Assembly: GCA_038277395.1 (NCBI GenBank)
Contig: CM076196.1
Location: 85,191,786-85,255,785 of the forward strand
DNA: 64,000 bases
Reading direction: 5' to 3'
From: Dryocosmus kuriphilus
Taxonomy: Eukaryota > Arthropoda > Insecta > Hymenoptera > Cynipidae
Shown: piece by piece, positions 45,974 to 57,446 of the stretch
Layout: every line of letters begins with the position of its first letter
Numbering within the stretch: the first letter of the stretch is position 1
The notes under the pieces: model-generated
What the model saw: only the letters and a program-made list of their open reading frames with translations
Told to the model about the DNA's origin: nothing
Databases searched by the model: none
Position numbers and translations under genes: made by a program

Positions 45974-47274
45974 TATCCGAAAACTATCCGACCTGCGTTC
46001 ATACATATCTTCTCGCCAGAGCGCTGCAGCGGCCTCTGCGGGGTATGAGCGTAACCAGTAGTCCCTCGAGAACTCCCTGAATGCCGTAGTTTCCGGCCGA
46101 AAGCCTTGGGTCGCGTGCAGCGTGTGTTTATGTCCAACGTGCTTTTTCCGTTCGTCGCATTTTTTTACTGTTGAAAATGATAGAAAGAAGAGATCAACGA
46201 ATTTGCATCAAGTTTTGTTTCGATCTCGGCAAGAGTTGTACGGAGACTATTGAAATGATACAGAAGGCCTTTGGGGACAAAAGTATTGGCATAACACAGA
46301 TAAAGGAGTGGTACAGGTGGTTTAAAAATGGCCGCACATCTGTTGACAGTGACCCTCGTTCTGGCCGGCCTCTGCTGACAACAACACCGGAAAACATCGA
46401 GCGTGTGCGACTTGCGATTGAAGGTGATCGTCGATTGACTGTTCGTGAAGTAGAAAATGATCTCGAAATACCGAAAAGTACTGTTTGGGAAATTTTGAAT
46501 AAGATTTTGGGAATGACTCACGTGTGTGCGAAATTCATTCCGAAATTGCTCACGAACGAGCAGAAAGACCTTCACTCTGAAATCGCTGAGGACAACTTGG
46601 AAATGGTCAGTGATGATGAAAATGTCCTTAAGAAGGTTATTACTGGTGATGAATCATGGGTTTATGGTTACGATCCTGGAACTAAACAACAATCCTCACA
46701 GTGGAAGCGTACAGACGAGCCACGGTCGTAAAAAAACACGTCAAAGTCGGAGCCATGTTCAGTCAATGCTGATTATTTTTTTCGATTGTGAGGGTGTTGT
46801 GCACTACGAATTTACTCCAAGTGGTCAGACGATCAACAAAGAATATTACGTTGAAGTTCTGAAAATATTGCGTGATGCCGTGAGAAGAAAGCGACCGCGT
46901 TTCTGGTCAAGCGGTGACTGGCTTCTTTACCACGATAACGCGCCAGTGCATTCATCAAACCTTGTGCAGCAATTTTTGGCGAAACACAAGATTGTACAGC
47001 TTCGCCAGCCTCCGTACTTTTGGTTGTTCCCAAAATTGAAAATGGCGCTCAAAGGAAAGCGGTTCGACGACATCGAGACGATTCAGAGTAATGCGACGCG
47101 TGAGCTGAAGGCCATTCCAAAATCTACGTTCGAGGACTGCTTTAAGATGCGGAAGCACCGCTGGGAGCGTGTGGTTCAATCAAATGGGGACTGCATCGAA
47201 GGATGCCATGGCCTGAATGACGAAAAATAGCACCAACGCGGAGATATCAACGCAGGTCGGATAGTTTTCGGACA
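45974..47274 (+). mobile_element. mariner transposon 1 (DD34D group), defective
   Basis: The ends tccgaaaactatccgacctg (from 45976) and its reverse complement near 47249-47272 form 24-bp perfect TIRs (they end in cgtt / aacg). TA precedes the left end (45974-45975); the right flank has CA, taken as a mutated TA. It is inserted in the right half of copy C of the CCCGTGTAG family, where copy A shows the uninterrupted sequence. Length about 1.3 kb, normal for mariner. Confidence 0.85.
46177..47230 (+). pseudogene. mariner 1 transposase, frameshifted and missing third catalytic Asp
   Basis: The transposase would bind TIRs through an N-terminal helix-turn-helix pair and cut with a DDD triad. The N-terminal half is intact: IKEWYRWFKNGRTSVDSD, SGRP, and IPKSTVWEILNKI. 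The first Asp is in VITGDESWVYGYDP. The frame shifts once at about 46725-46737, in the A-run after the codons for DEPR. The second Asp is in WLLYHDNAPVHSS. Where the family has PPYSPDLAPCDFWLFPK, this copy reads PPYFWLFPK: an in-frame loss of 24 nt at 47017/47018 removes the third Asp. The rest (LKGKRFDDIETIQ) is normal. Start chosen at 46177, the first ATG. Confidence 0.85.
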
Positions 47275-47496
47275 CGTCGTAGTTATGACCTGGTTAGTGC
47301 CTGTCTAAAGAAACAGATAGGGGCTGCGCTAAACGTAAATACTTCGCCAAGTTAGCTGAAAGAGGCACACTCACCAATTCCCGGTGAGTAGCCCGCTATT
47401 GTTTGCTAGACCAGTTTCTCTAGCTAGAACCCGACCAACGTCCGGCTTCAAATGGGGACATACCGGGCGATTTCTACAAGGGTATAACTGAACCTG

Positions 47497-47800
47497 CGCA
47501 GTAGTCCATGAGATGCTGAGAATACATCTTTCTCAAGAAAGGTAGGTTAAGAACTGACATTTAAAATATCCGGATGATTTTTAAAAGATCAAGTCTTTGT
47601 AATAAGTAAACCTCGTACTTCAGACTCTGAGAATACAGCTTCCTCGGAGAAGTTATCTTAAGAACTAAAATTTAAAAACCCTGGATGGTTTATCAAAGGT
47701 CCAGTTGCTCTAATAATAATCATTTCAAACCTGCTAGTCCAAGTGTAGAAAGTACATATTCTTTGAAAAAGTTAACTTCCTTAGGATATCTGTTTCAGTT
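47497..47800. repeat. 111-bp tandem repeat, about 2.7 copies
   Basis: ctgagaatacatctttctc at 47516 and ctgagaatacagcttcctc at 47627 mark a 111-bp period. Each unit has gttaagaact, ttaaaa, tccggatg and tcaaag. A third, weaker unit begins near 47738. Confidence 0.7.
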
Positions 47801-47929
47801 CTTAACCTAATGAGGTTAAGAAACTCGAATGAGTGTAAAGAAATTTGTAAATTTAAACATATACATCGATTTGAATTATAAAACAAGCGTATTTTTAATT
47901 TTACCGTGACGAACTTTACATTTTATTAT

Positions 47930-49239
47930 CCAGGAAACGAAAACCGATTGAACATCAGCCATTTAGACTCCCTTGAATCTGCAAATCCACATTGAGAGAC
48001 GTACTCGCCTCAGCTCGATCGGTGATTTACGATTAATAGAAGAACATGGATTTTTGGAAGTTCTAAATTAAATCGAGTCTGTACTCTCTAAATCTGAATT
48101 AGTATAAAACTACTAATTGGTAGTAGTTTTCTACTAATTCAATTGGTGCCGATTCGTTTACTGGCAATTAGTAGAAATCTACTAATTCAATGTATAAGCG
48201 AAGCTGACTAAAGGAATTAGTAACTCTATCTACTAAGGAATTGGTAATGCTACTACTAAATGAATTGGTTACTGTATCACTATAGTTACTATTTTAAATG
48301 GTAGTTTAAAATAATTTTAAAAACTGATTATACAATACATAGAATTTTATTGAAATTAAATATAAAAATACTGAACATGTGAAAAAAATAGTCCTCCATA
48401 CTATACAGTTCGAAGGTCTCCAATTTCTCTGAAAATAAATTTCTTAAATCATAACCTTGAAGCGTCTTGTGAAGTAGATGCACTCTATGAGATAACCTCG
48501 CTTTCTCTAAGGAGGCTTTACCAGTTCCCTTAAAACTTTTCACTACTTTTCAATATTAAACTATAACTTACCCATATTGTAAATAAACCTAAAGCACTAA
48601 TTTAAAAACACTTAAAAATATCCCACGACACTGAAAACTTTATTTATTTCTAATATTGCACGCGATTATTGTAGTAGCATCCACTTCGCTTGACACACGA
48701 CAACACACGGAAAAGCGCGATGTCGATTCATGACAGCAACAGCTTGCATGCGCCTGCGTTGCAGGCGATAGACGCCATTAAATTTTAGCGGTATATTCAA
48801 AATAAATTTGAACGTATAATTATCTCACTTCTTCAAATTGCGTTTCATCATCAGGACACTATAAGAATAAATTCAAATTTTTACTTACCTGACTCCTTAA
48901 AGTTGTATTAAGTCAACAAAGCACTGAATCACTCTTCAAAAAGCATTGTTGCACTGTCTTGAAGACAGAAAATTTCTGCTACTTATTTCTACTCATTGAA
49001 ATAGTAACTCAGCATTACTAAACACATTAGGTTACTAATTCATTAAGTAACATAAATCTTACTGTTTCATTTAGTAGAAAGTAATAAAATTACTAATTTG
49101 GTAGTCATATATAATGTTAATAATTGCATTAGTCAAATTTCTACTAATTCAGATTTAGAGAGTAGATCGACAGCAAAATACGCAATTCACGAGACCGAAA
49201 TTACGATTGAAACGGGGTCAATCGTTTTTCGTTTCCTGG
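47930..49239. mobile_element. TIR element with ccaggaaacgaaaa ends and ATTAGTA subterminal repeats
   Basis: The outer ends ccaggaaacgaaaaccgatt (47930) and its reverse complement near 49220-49239 (aatcgtttttcgtttcctgg) match with one mismatch. Inside, a perfect 23-bp inverted repeat (tactctctaaatctgaatta, then gta) lies at 48082-48104 and 49142-49164. Next to it on both sides are many actaatt / aattagta units. The same ctctaaatctgaa signature marks the element at 6.0-8.6 kb. A 71-codon minus frame inside has no recognisable function. Confidence 0.7.
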
Positions 49240-51560
49240 GTATTTTCACACGAAATGAGATATCGAGTTGAAAATTTAGGAAACTAAATAAAAAGGACTA
49301 AGGAACGTTTATCTGGTTTTAGATTTTATAATAATTACAAAAAAACGAGAAAATTTTTTTTGGAAAAAAATTTTCTATTTAATAATAAAAACTTAGGACC
49401 AGATAAATATTCGCTTCTCTGGAGAAAGTTTCGGACAATCCGAACCTATCCGAACTCAATCCAAATTTCCAATCCTAATGAATTCGAACTCGGAGTGATC
49501 TGAACTAAGCTTTCAATTAGAATGAATACGAGACCGAATTTAATCGGATTCATTCGGACTGGAAATTCGGTCTAGATCAATTCGAGTTCTGATTCATTTT
49601 GATTGAAGTTATCAAAGTAAAACAGTACGCACGTTGGCTTCAATATAGAACGACTTGCGATTATAATAGGATGCTCTAAAAATGATCCTTAATTTAAAAG
49701 GAACCCTAGTTTTTACAGTGTACTTTTCGGGGAAAGTAGACGTTTCAGATTTTTGAGACATAGGGGTTGAAAACGACTGCTCTTCCCAACTGGTAGGGGA
49801 TGACATTTCTTTTGCAATTATTTACCATCAAAATCTACTTATTTACGCTTCTTTTTGTGTGAATTTGAAATTGTGAGTCTTTCAGGTTTGACATCGATAA
49901 TATTTACACAATGCAGATTTTCTAATTTTTTTTACTAGTTGTTGAAACTGGGACATTTCTATATTATTATGAATTTAAAAATATTATGATTCTTTATAAC
50001 AATCTTCTACTTTTCTATTGAAAAATCCAGATACAGAAAATTATTCGAAAATTTTAAATAGGTACCAATAACTAGTCAAAATTTTATAGTTTTAAATATG
50101 TCAGATTTCAACAAAATGGGACAAATTTAAACTTTGGATTATGTATTAATATTTGTATTCTGGAACCATGCGAGTTTAATAATTTTAAATGGAACACTTT
50201 CACATTTTCAAATTTTTGAATATTTTATTCATAATTTGTCAAAATTGAAAATAAGAACAAGTTTAGTCACTTTAACAAATAAAACAATTGAACATGTAAA
50301 TGTGAATTGCGTTTGACTTGTTTAATTAAAAAGCTAAAATAATAGCAAATTCGAAACCTTTCTCCAAGTTAAAGTTCCTACTAATTTAAATTTAGGTAAA
50401 GGGACTACTAAATACATAATTTCTGATTTAAAAATATTGTAGAATTAAGATTTTAAAAGAGCTAATTTCCGTTGCAAATTTTCATCTTTACATGTATATA
50501 GTAGAAAATTTTTCTCGTACTGTCTATAATAATCAACAACCATAGTCCAATGGAAACTAGTTTCGTAATTGAAAAATTCCAAATGTAAATACAAAATTAC
50601 TTTTTTTTGTATTTGAGAATATAAAATTATAGTACTTTGAAGTTGAAACGATTGAGTAAATTATTTGTGAAGAAAAAATTTAAGATTTAATCTTAAATGT
50701 AGTAGAAAATCTGTATTAAATTAATGTGGGCGGACAATATGTGTGAATAGCGATAGATTATATGCATACATATGTATATATACAATATGCAATGTGCAAT
50801 ATGAATTGGAAATGATACTTCATCTTTAAGCAATTCTCACCTTGAGAAAATGAGGATCAAAGATCAATTCTTCTTTGTCACTTTCGAGGATTCAATATTT
50901 TATACTCACAAACATTAAAATTCCTGAACTACCTATAAGGTGTCGACTTCTTTTTAAGAAATCGAACGTCTTATCATTTACTCGTAGGTGAGATTTGTTG
51001 CTTATAAAAATAGAAGTAGGGCATATTTCACCACATATACCACGCTCTTAATGGATAATGTTACGGTCATGAGTGAAATGGTCTCCTTCGAATGACTGAA
51101 CTCTATAAATCATGACATATTCGTTATATAGACGTCAAAGGTGTGATAAGAAAGAATAAGTGCTTTTATTGATTATAGATTATATACTGGCCATAGAAAT
51201 GCAATCTAAAATAAAAATTCCGAGTCATAACCTGCTTTTTAAAAAATCAGTGAAACCTCGCTAAAATTCAGTTGTTTTCACTAATTTATCAGTAAAAAGA
51301 TGACTGGAATATCGTTTAGTCGTGACTAAAACTTCAATAACTTATTCTGATTCCCAGTGGATTTTCACTGATTAAAATATTGAAAAATGAGTCAATGATT
51401 TGCAATGAAATTCAGACTTATTAAAATTATTTTATTAAATCCGCTGTAAGAACAATATTGAAATTTTTAGTACCAGTCATTGAAACTTGAGTGGCATTTT
51501 CATTTTGAATGTGTGTAATTTAAATTATCTTGAATTTTAAACACTGTAACTCGAACTGTT
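49240..51560. other. no recognisable gene
   Basis: AT-rich. Short frames at 49612-49806 and 50134-50316 lack any family features. Near 51260-51400 there are caatgatt / cactgatt-like short repeats, weakly like the subterminal repeats elsewhere. Confidence 0.4.
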
Positions 51561-51859
51561 TTGGGATAAAGTTCCGAATAGCGGATACCTCCGATTTATT
51601 TGAAACTATATACACTTATGTATTTTGACTCGCTGATTACGAATATCATAGTGAAAATTGGCGACTAGGCCATTTTCATGGTGAAAACCATAAAAAACAC
51701 CATAAAACCATGTTTTTTGCGTTATCTCAGTAAATATACAAAATATAAAAAAATCTTTCAAACAAAAGTTGTAGCCAGCATAAAAATACATCTTTTATGT
51801 TCTATATACTTTTTATCTTAAACCATTATTGTTCAAGATAATGAGGATTGCGCTTCCGT

Positions 51860-52490
51860 AACCAGTCAGTGCATGTGTAGCCCCCCCACCTCAACCTTGG
51901 AAAAGGGATCGAGCGTGACCGAACGCATTTCCGTAACCAGTCAGTGGATGTGTTTCCCCCCCCCCCCCCCCCCCCTACTCTGGAAAGGAGGCCGAGGGTG
52001 GCTGAATGCATAGGAAAAATCACAAAAATACTGCAAAATGTTTAGCGGTACGACTTAAATTGTATGAAAGGTTGTGTAGGACCTTAGTTATTTTTTGTGC
52101 CCTATCACAGGGGTGCCTTCCCGACCCCACAACACCTGAGAAAGGGGGTTGTGTGAAACCTTAGTTATTTTTTGTGCCCTATCACAGGGGTGCCTTCCCG
52201 CCCCCACAACACCTAGGAAAGGGGGTCGTGTGTGACCTAAGTTATTTATGTGACCTGTTGCATGGGTGCCTTCCCGCCCCCACAACACCTGGGAAAGGGG
52301 GTTGTGTGAAACCTTAGTTATTTTTTGTGCCCTATCACAGGGATGCCTTCCCGCCCCCACAACACCTGGGAAAGGGGGTCGTGTGTGACCTAAGTTATTT
52401 ATGTGACCTGTTGCAGGGATGCCTTCCCGCCCTCACAACACCTGGTAAAGGGGGTTGTGTGAGACCTTAGTTATTTTTTGTTCGAGCAAC
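51860..52490. repeat. minisatellite with higher-order ABABA structure inside the Merlin element
   Basis: Units of 76-78 bp begin gtgccttcccgcccccacaa, then cacctgggaaaggggg. Two alternating types differ in the second half: type A has ttgtgtgaaacc and ttattttttgtgccctatca, type B has tcgtgtgtgacc and ttatttatgtgacctgttgc. From 52105 the order is A, B, A, B, A, so the real repeat is a dimer of about 152 bp. The left flank (51860-52080) has older, diverged units with a run of 21 C (51956-51976). Frames reading across this array are artefacts. Confidence 0.8.
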
Positions 52491-52633
52491 ATTATTTATT
52501 ACATACACGTCGGTGCTGGAATAATCGAGTCTGAACGTGCCACGGTGCAAGTCCCGCGTGAGTCGCTCTGTCTCTCTCTTAACTCTTGCTATTTAAATTA
52601 AGCTTTTTCGCTGTTATTGGTAAGTTGTTAAAA

Positions 52634-53570
52634 ATGAATCAGATTCATAACATCTTCACTTTGTGCTCTATTTTCCAAGATCACGAAAAAACCCTTCAGT
52701 GGTTACGCGATATCGAACTCATTCCAAGCACAAGATATTGCATTAAACATAAAAAGAACATGACCCTACACGAATCAGTATTTACCTGTGGTCAATTTAA
52801 ATGCCAAAAAAAGGGCAAATACTCTCATAATGCTACTGTAGCGGAAAATACGTGGTTTGAGCAATCTCACATTTCAGCAGCAGCCTGCATGTTAATTACA
52901 TACAGCTTTGCTGTTAATTTAACCTTTGAACAAACCATTCGCGAAAGCAGTATAATTAAAGGTCAGCAGGTGTCAAGGGAAAGTGTTGCCGATCGCTTTT
53001 TCCTTTTGTCGAGAAGTTTGTATGGTTGCTCTTGACCAACAGTTTGAAAATGAAGGTAAAATAGGAGGCGTGGGGGAAATTGTAGAAATCGATGAGTGTA
53101 AAATAGGACGTCGAAAGTACGAAAGAGGACGTGTGGCGGAAGGCTCTTGGATCTTGGGAATGATTCACAGGGGGCATCCTGAGAATTATCGATTGGAAAT
53201 TTGCCCTGATAACAAAAGAGATGAAACAACCTTACTCTCTTTGATCCAGAAGCATATAGCAATTGGCACAGAAATCCAAACAGACTGCTGGAAAGGCTAC
53301 TTAAATCTGAAAGCTCATGGTTATGTCCACAAAACTGTGAATCATTCTCAAGAGTTTGTGAATCAGGAAACTGGAGCGCACACACAAAATATAGAATCGT
53401 CCTGGCGTTGGATGCGACGCTCCCTATCACGAGGTGGAGTTCACAAAAACAACTTAGCAGACCATCTTTGCGAATTTTTGTGGCGGCGTCTGTTAAGAAA
53501 ACCAAACGCAGATCCCTTTTCTCAGTTGATCACTGACATAAAAATTTGCTATCCTGGCAAAGGAAACTAA
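52634..53570 (+). pseudogene. Merlin (IS1016/ISXO2-like) DDE transposase with one frameshift
   Basis: Start at the first in-frame ATG (52634). The N-terminal part has a zinc-ribbon-like arrangement (RYCIKHKK...FTCGQFKCQKKGKYS) followed by NTWFEQSHISAA. The catalytic domain shows VEIDECKIGRRKYERGR, then IQTDCWKGY and HTQNIESSWRWMRR, giving the D, D, E of this superfamily, and ends LADHLCEFLWRRL. One extra T in the run 52997-53001 breaks the frame between ESVADRF and FCREVCMVALDQQ. Everything else looks intact at about 312 residues, so inactivation is recent or is a sequencing error in a homopolymer. The region 52500-52633 would be its promoter and leader. Confidence 0.85.
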
Positions 53571-54102
53571 TTTTTTACGTTCTTTTTTCGTTAAACGTTA
53601 CTTTTTCTTACTTCTTCTTTCTTTTACTTAAGCGTTACTTTTCAAAAAATTAAATTTAAAAAAATGCAAAAAATAAACTAAAATACAAAAAGCAAAAAAA
53701 AAACATGCACTTTAAAGACCAAGCTCCAACCTTCCCGTGGTAAAGTGCGTAAGTAGGCAATGCCGAAACTAATGGAGTCTTGTCAAAATGTACTTGTTGG
53801 AACATTATCCCATTTTTCTCGGAAAATAATGGTTTAAGAGAAAAAGTATATAAAACATAAAAGATGTATTTTTATGCTGGCTACAACTTTTGTTTAAAAG
53901 GTTTTTATATATTTTGTATATTTACTGAGATAAACATAAAAAACCATCAATTTTATAGGTTTTTTATGGTTTTCACCATGAAAATAGCCTAGTCGCCAAT
54001 TTTCACTATGATTTTCGTAATCAGCGCGTCAAAATACGTAAGTATACGTAGTTTCAAATAAATCGGAGGTATCCGCTATTCGGAACTGCACCCTAGCACA
54101 TA

Positions 54103-55398
54103 TATATACAGGGTGTTTTTTTTAACTTGACAAATCGAAATATCTAAAAAAATACGCGTCCTACGAAAAAAATGTTCTTAATAAAAACTTTTTATTTTCG
54201 AGGAGGAAAAGCGGTTTTGCAAAAATTTACCCCACCCCACCCCCCATGGGGTCAGGGGTGGGGGTAACTTCGTAATTTCAAATGGGAACCCCAATTTTTT
54301 ATCACAGATTCAGATTCTCCTTTATGAAATACGTAAGTTTTATTCGAAAATTTTTTTTCGATTCGCGATAGATGGCGCTGAAATTGCGAAAAATGAAATT
54401 GCTTTTTTTAACTTGACAAATCGAAATATCTCAAAAAATACGCATCCTACGAAAAAAATGTTCTTAATAAAAACTTTTTATTTTCGAGGAGGAAAAGCGG
54501 TTTTGCAAAAATTTACCCCACCCCACCCCCTAAGGGGGCAGGGGTGGGGGTAACTTCGTAATTTCAAATGGGAACCCCAATTTTTTATCACAGATTCAGA
54601 TTTTCCTTTATGAAATACGTAAGTTTTGTTTGAAATTTTTTTTTCGATTTGCGATAGATGGTGCTGCAATTGCAAAAAATGTAATTGTTGAGTGTTTCAA
54701 GGATAACGCTTCCAAACAAAAGGTAAATGAGACGTGTTGAATGATCTTCCTTAGATTCAACACGTCTCATTTACCTTTTGTTTGGAAGCGTTATCCTTGA
54801 AACACTCAACAATTACATTTTTTGCAATTGCAGCACCATCTATCGCAAATCGAAAAAAAAATTTCAAACAAAACTTACGTATTTCATAAAGGAAAATCTG
54901 AATCTGTGATAAAAAATTGGGGTTCCCATTTGAAATTACGAAGTTACCCCCATCCCTGCCCCCTTAGGGGGTGGGGTGGGGTAAATTTTTGCAAAACCGC
55001 TTTTCCTCCTCGAAAATAAAAAGTTTTTATTAAGAACATTTTTTTCGTAGGATGCGTATTTTTTGAGATACATATTTCGATTTGTCAAGTTAAAAAAAGC
55101 AATTTCATTTTTCGCAATTTCAGCGCCATCTATCGCGAATCGAAAAAAATTTTTCGAATAAAACTTACGTATTTCATAAAGGAGAATCTGAATCTGTAAT
55201 AAAAAATTGGGGTTCCCATTTGAAATTACGAAGTTACCCCCACCCCTGCCCCCATGGGGGGTGGGGTGGGGTAAATTTTTACAAAACCGCTTTTCCTCCT
55301 CGAAAATAAAAAGTTTTTATTAAGAACATTTTTTTCGTAGGATGCGTATTTTTTTAGATATTTCGATTTGTCAAGTTAAAAAAAACACCCTGTATATA
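54103..55398. repeat. near-perfect 1.3-kb palindrome (fold-back) with CAGGGTGT ends
   Basis: Arms 54103-54742 and 54755-55398 are reverse complements with only a handful of differences. The 12-nt loop is gatcttccttag. The ends read tatatacagggtgtttttt. Each arm holds two direct copies of a module of about 290 bp (aacttgacaaatcgaaatat, tcgaggaggaaaagcggttt, caaaaatttaccccacccca, tagatggtgctgcaattg), so four copies in all. The 65-codon frame seen on each strand is the same sequence read twice. The left end touches the Merlin element. No transposase. Confidence 0.9.
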
Positions 55399-55625
55399 AA
55401 CTAGCTGTGCCGAAGGAGTGTAATATCACATCCACGAAGTCACCAGATTCTCTACACTTTGACAGCACTAATCACAAAATCAAAATTGTCCGAGTTTATA
55501 GGGTAATTCAAAATATTAGGGAACGCCTGACTAAAATTTGTTTTTAAAATTTATATATAAATATTAAAGCAAGAAAAACAACCTTTTAAGCAAAGCTAGT
55601 GTCCCCTCTTTTTTTTTAAATTTTA

Positions 55626-55780
55626 ATCTGATTTTTAGAGTCGTAAAATATAGGACCTCTGTTTTTCCCCTTCCTCTCCAGTTTCACGTTGAACGTACGT
55701 TCTGTTTTAAGTTTTAACATGAAACTAGATAGGAAAAGGTAAAACAGAGGTCCTATATTTTACGACTCTAAGAATCAGAT
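55626..55780. repeat. hairpin with 40-bp arms
   Basis: aatctgatttttagagtcgt and aaaatataggacctctgttt on the left are matched by aaacagaggtcctatatttt and acgactctaagaatcagat on the right, with a 75-bp loop rich in gttttaag/acgtac words. Its right arm supplies the stop codon of the neighbouring minus-strand frame. Confidence 0.8.
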
Positions 55781-56164
55781 CAAATTACTTTCTAGGATTG
55801 AAAGTGAGGCACCTGTAACATTATCGATGATACTTTCACACTTATTTGTTGATGAGTTATTACTGCAGTACTGATTTTCAAAAATATCCTGATCCGTTTT
55901 TTCATTATTATTGTCTGTCTCTTTGATTAAATCTAATTGAACGGCGTCGATTTCATGATCACTGTCTCGATTAAGAATATCATATTCTTCCTTATCATCT
56001 GGGCTTTTATTATTGACAGATTTAACGTTATCTTGTTTTAATTCCGTATTTTGGACATCTTTTATCTCATTATTTCGAATTGGAAAAAAATACTGAGTCA
56101 TTTTCGGATTTTTCCTTTGAAACGCCGCGTCATTTTGATTTTTCGCTTTCCTTTTGTTTGACAT
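55775..56164 (-). pseudogene. truncated ORF of unknown family (N-terminal fragment)
   Basis: ATG at 56164, 129 codons. It is Lys/Arg-rich at the start (MSNKRKAKNQNDAAFQRKNP) with MTQYFFPI, then an acidic Asn/Asp-rich low-complexity part. Such a basic start, short aromatic motif and acidic linker are seen at the N terminus of some hAT/ZMYM-like transposase-derived proteins, but this is only a resemblance. The stop codon lies in the arm of the 55626-55780 hairpin, so the original C terminus seems to have been replaced. A 5' UTR-like, GC-richer stretch follows on its upstream side (56165-56460). Confidence 0.35.
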
Positions 56165-56464
56165 TTTTGAAATTCGTCATTCGTCACTCGTCTTCTTCTC
56201 AGCCTTTCCTACTTTCTTCCACTTGAGGACTTTCTTTCGAGAGCTAACACATGATCACCCCTTACTGGAAGGCGGTTTGATAAGTAAGAAATAGCGGCCT
56301 TCTTCTTTCCCTCTGATTTCAGATATTGTTTTGGATTTCGCGGTTTTTAGAACTTTGTACCGGCACCGAATTTAAACACTGACGCTGCCACTGCGTAAAC
56401 GAACGCACCCTGACGCACACTGACACACCTAAAACTCGAAACACTTGAACAAATTTAGTTGTAA

Positions 56465-57445
56465 AACAACTAATTTTGTTTACACATCCACAATTAACAA
56501 CAGGACAAAATTTATTCGCGTTCGCGATTCGGACGATTCCGAGTTCAGATCGAATCCCACCGCACTTTCACCAATTAATGTTATATAAATTGGGTAATCA
56601 TGGCGGGAAAGGTCGATAAGTTCAAAGCGAAAATTTCCAAAGTAAAATAACTCACTGCCTTTCAACGCAAAATGGTTAAAATATCTGTTCGGTTTCGAGG
56701 TACAAGATAATCTGACGTGAAAAATTTTGAATCTGTGGAAACGACGCTCTCCCTTTCACCCCCAAATTTTCATTTTCAATTTGCATGGCCAATGAAGTTC
56801 GATTTCTACAGTAATCACTAATCAGACCCCAAAGGGCGTGCAAACATGCGTGCGCATGGACTCGATGTGGGCATTCAATTTTAGTCTGCGGGGTCTTAGT
56901 AATTTAGTCCCAACTACTGACTTGGGTTAAATTTTCGAGGTCTTTGTGCTCGTACAATCTCGAACGTTTGCTGCTGGACCGTAATAAAATATTTAAGTAG
57001 GCTAGACAAACTAAAGATACAAATTTGAGGAAGAAGGTAATAAAGACATAAAAATTAAGGACCTAATTCTATAGTTGCACTTAGAAAGATATTGTGTTTT
57101 CTGAAAATAGCACGAAAATGACGCTCGGAATCGTCAAATTTTAAGTTTACAATATCTAAGGGTCTAAAGTATCTAACATCTGCTTTTAATCCTACGTTGA
57201 AACTTTTGCTCGAAGACTTTAATATTTACAGCAATAGCCGAGGATTTAATTATCAACTTGGTTTCTCCTGCCCCCCCCCCCCCCCCCCGCCCTTTTGGAT
57301 CCGCCCCTGGACTGATTTTTTTGGTTTCAATTAGTCATTTTTGACTAATTCGAGCATCGCTGAACCTTAAGTACCTTTTTCTACTGAGAAATCAGTAAAT
57401 AACAACTGGAATTTCAGTCGGATTCGAATTTACTAATAAGTGGAT
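56465..57445. other. no recognisable gene
   Basis: Includes a run of 18 C at 57271-57288. From 57310 to 57440 there are attagtcatttttgactaat and actgagaaatcagtaa dyads like the subterminal repeats of the ctctaaatctgaa family. Confidence 0.4.
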
Positions 57446-57446
57446 A

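Larger units (their letters stand above)
37934..47482. mobile_element. CCCGTGTAG-family element, copy C, split by later insertions
   Basis: The left portion (37934-38290) matches copy A over several hundred bases (aaagtcgggcactggtcggg, gaaaatagctagaa, ctgactagaacatc). The right portion (about 45890-47482) matches the other end of copy A: cagcgagttagtta near 45914, then gtttgctagaccagtttctc, and the degenerate terminus atttctacaaggg at 47470-47482. Between the two lie S-family repeats (38331-45690) and, within the right portion, a mariner (45974-47274). The left terminal bases have decayed. Confidence 0.6.
51563..54092 (+). mobile_element. Merlin-type DNA transposon with about 270-bp TIRs
   Basis: The left arm (51571-51835) starts gttccgaatagcggatacct and includes attggcgactagg, ttcatggtgaaaacca and caaaagttgtagccagcat. 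The right arm (53816-54085) is its reverse complement with scattered differences. Outermost bases are gggataaa (left) and gggtgca (right, reverse complement). Between the arms lie a minisatellite (51860-52490) and the transposase. I could not see the 8-9 bp target duplication expected for Merlin. Confidence 0.75.

Noticed and set aside
46165..46575. 136-codon minus-strand frame
   Set aside because: Antisense to the mariner 1 N-terminal region.
52088..52360. 90-codon minus-strand frame with internal repeats
   Set aside because: Translation of the 76-bp minisatellite; the periodic protein is a by-product.
52963..53505. 180-codon minus-strand frame
   Set aside because: Antisense to the Merlin transposase catalytic domain.
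54478..55019. Identical 65-codon frames on both strands
   Set aside because: The same sequence read from the two arms of the 1.3-kb palindrome.
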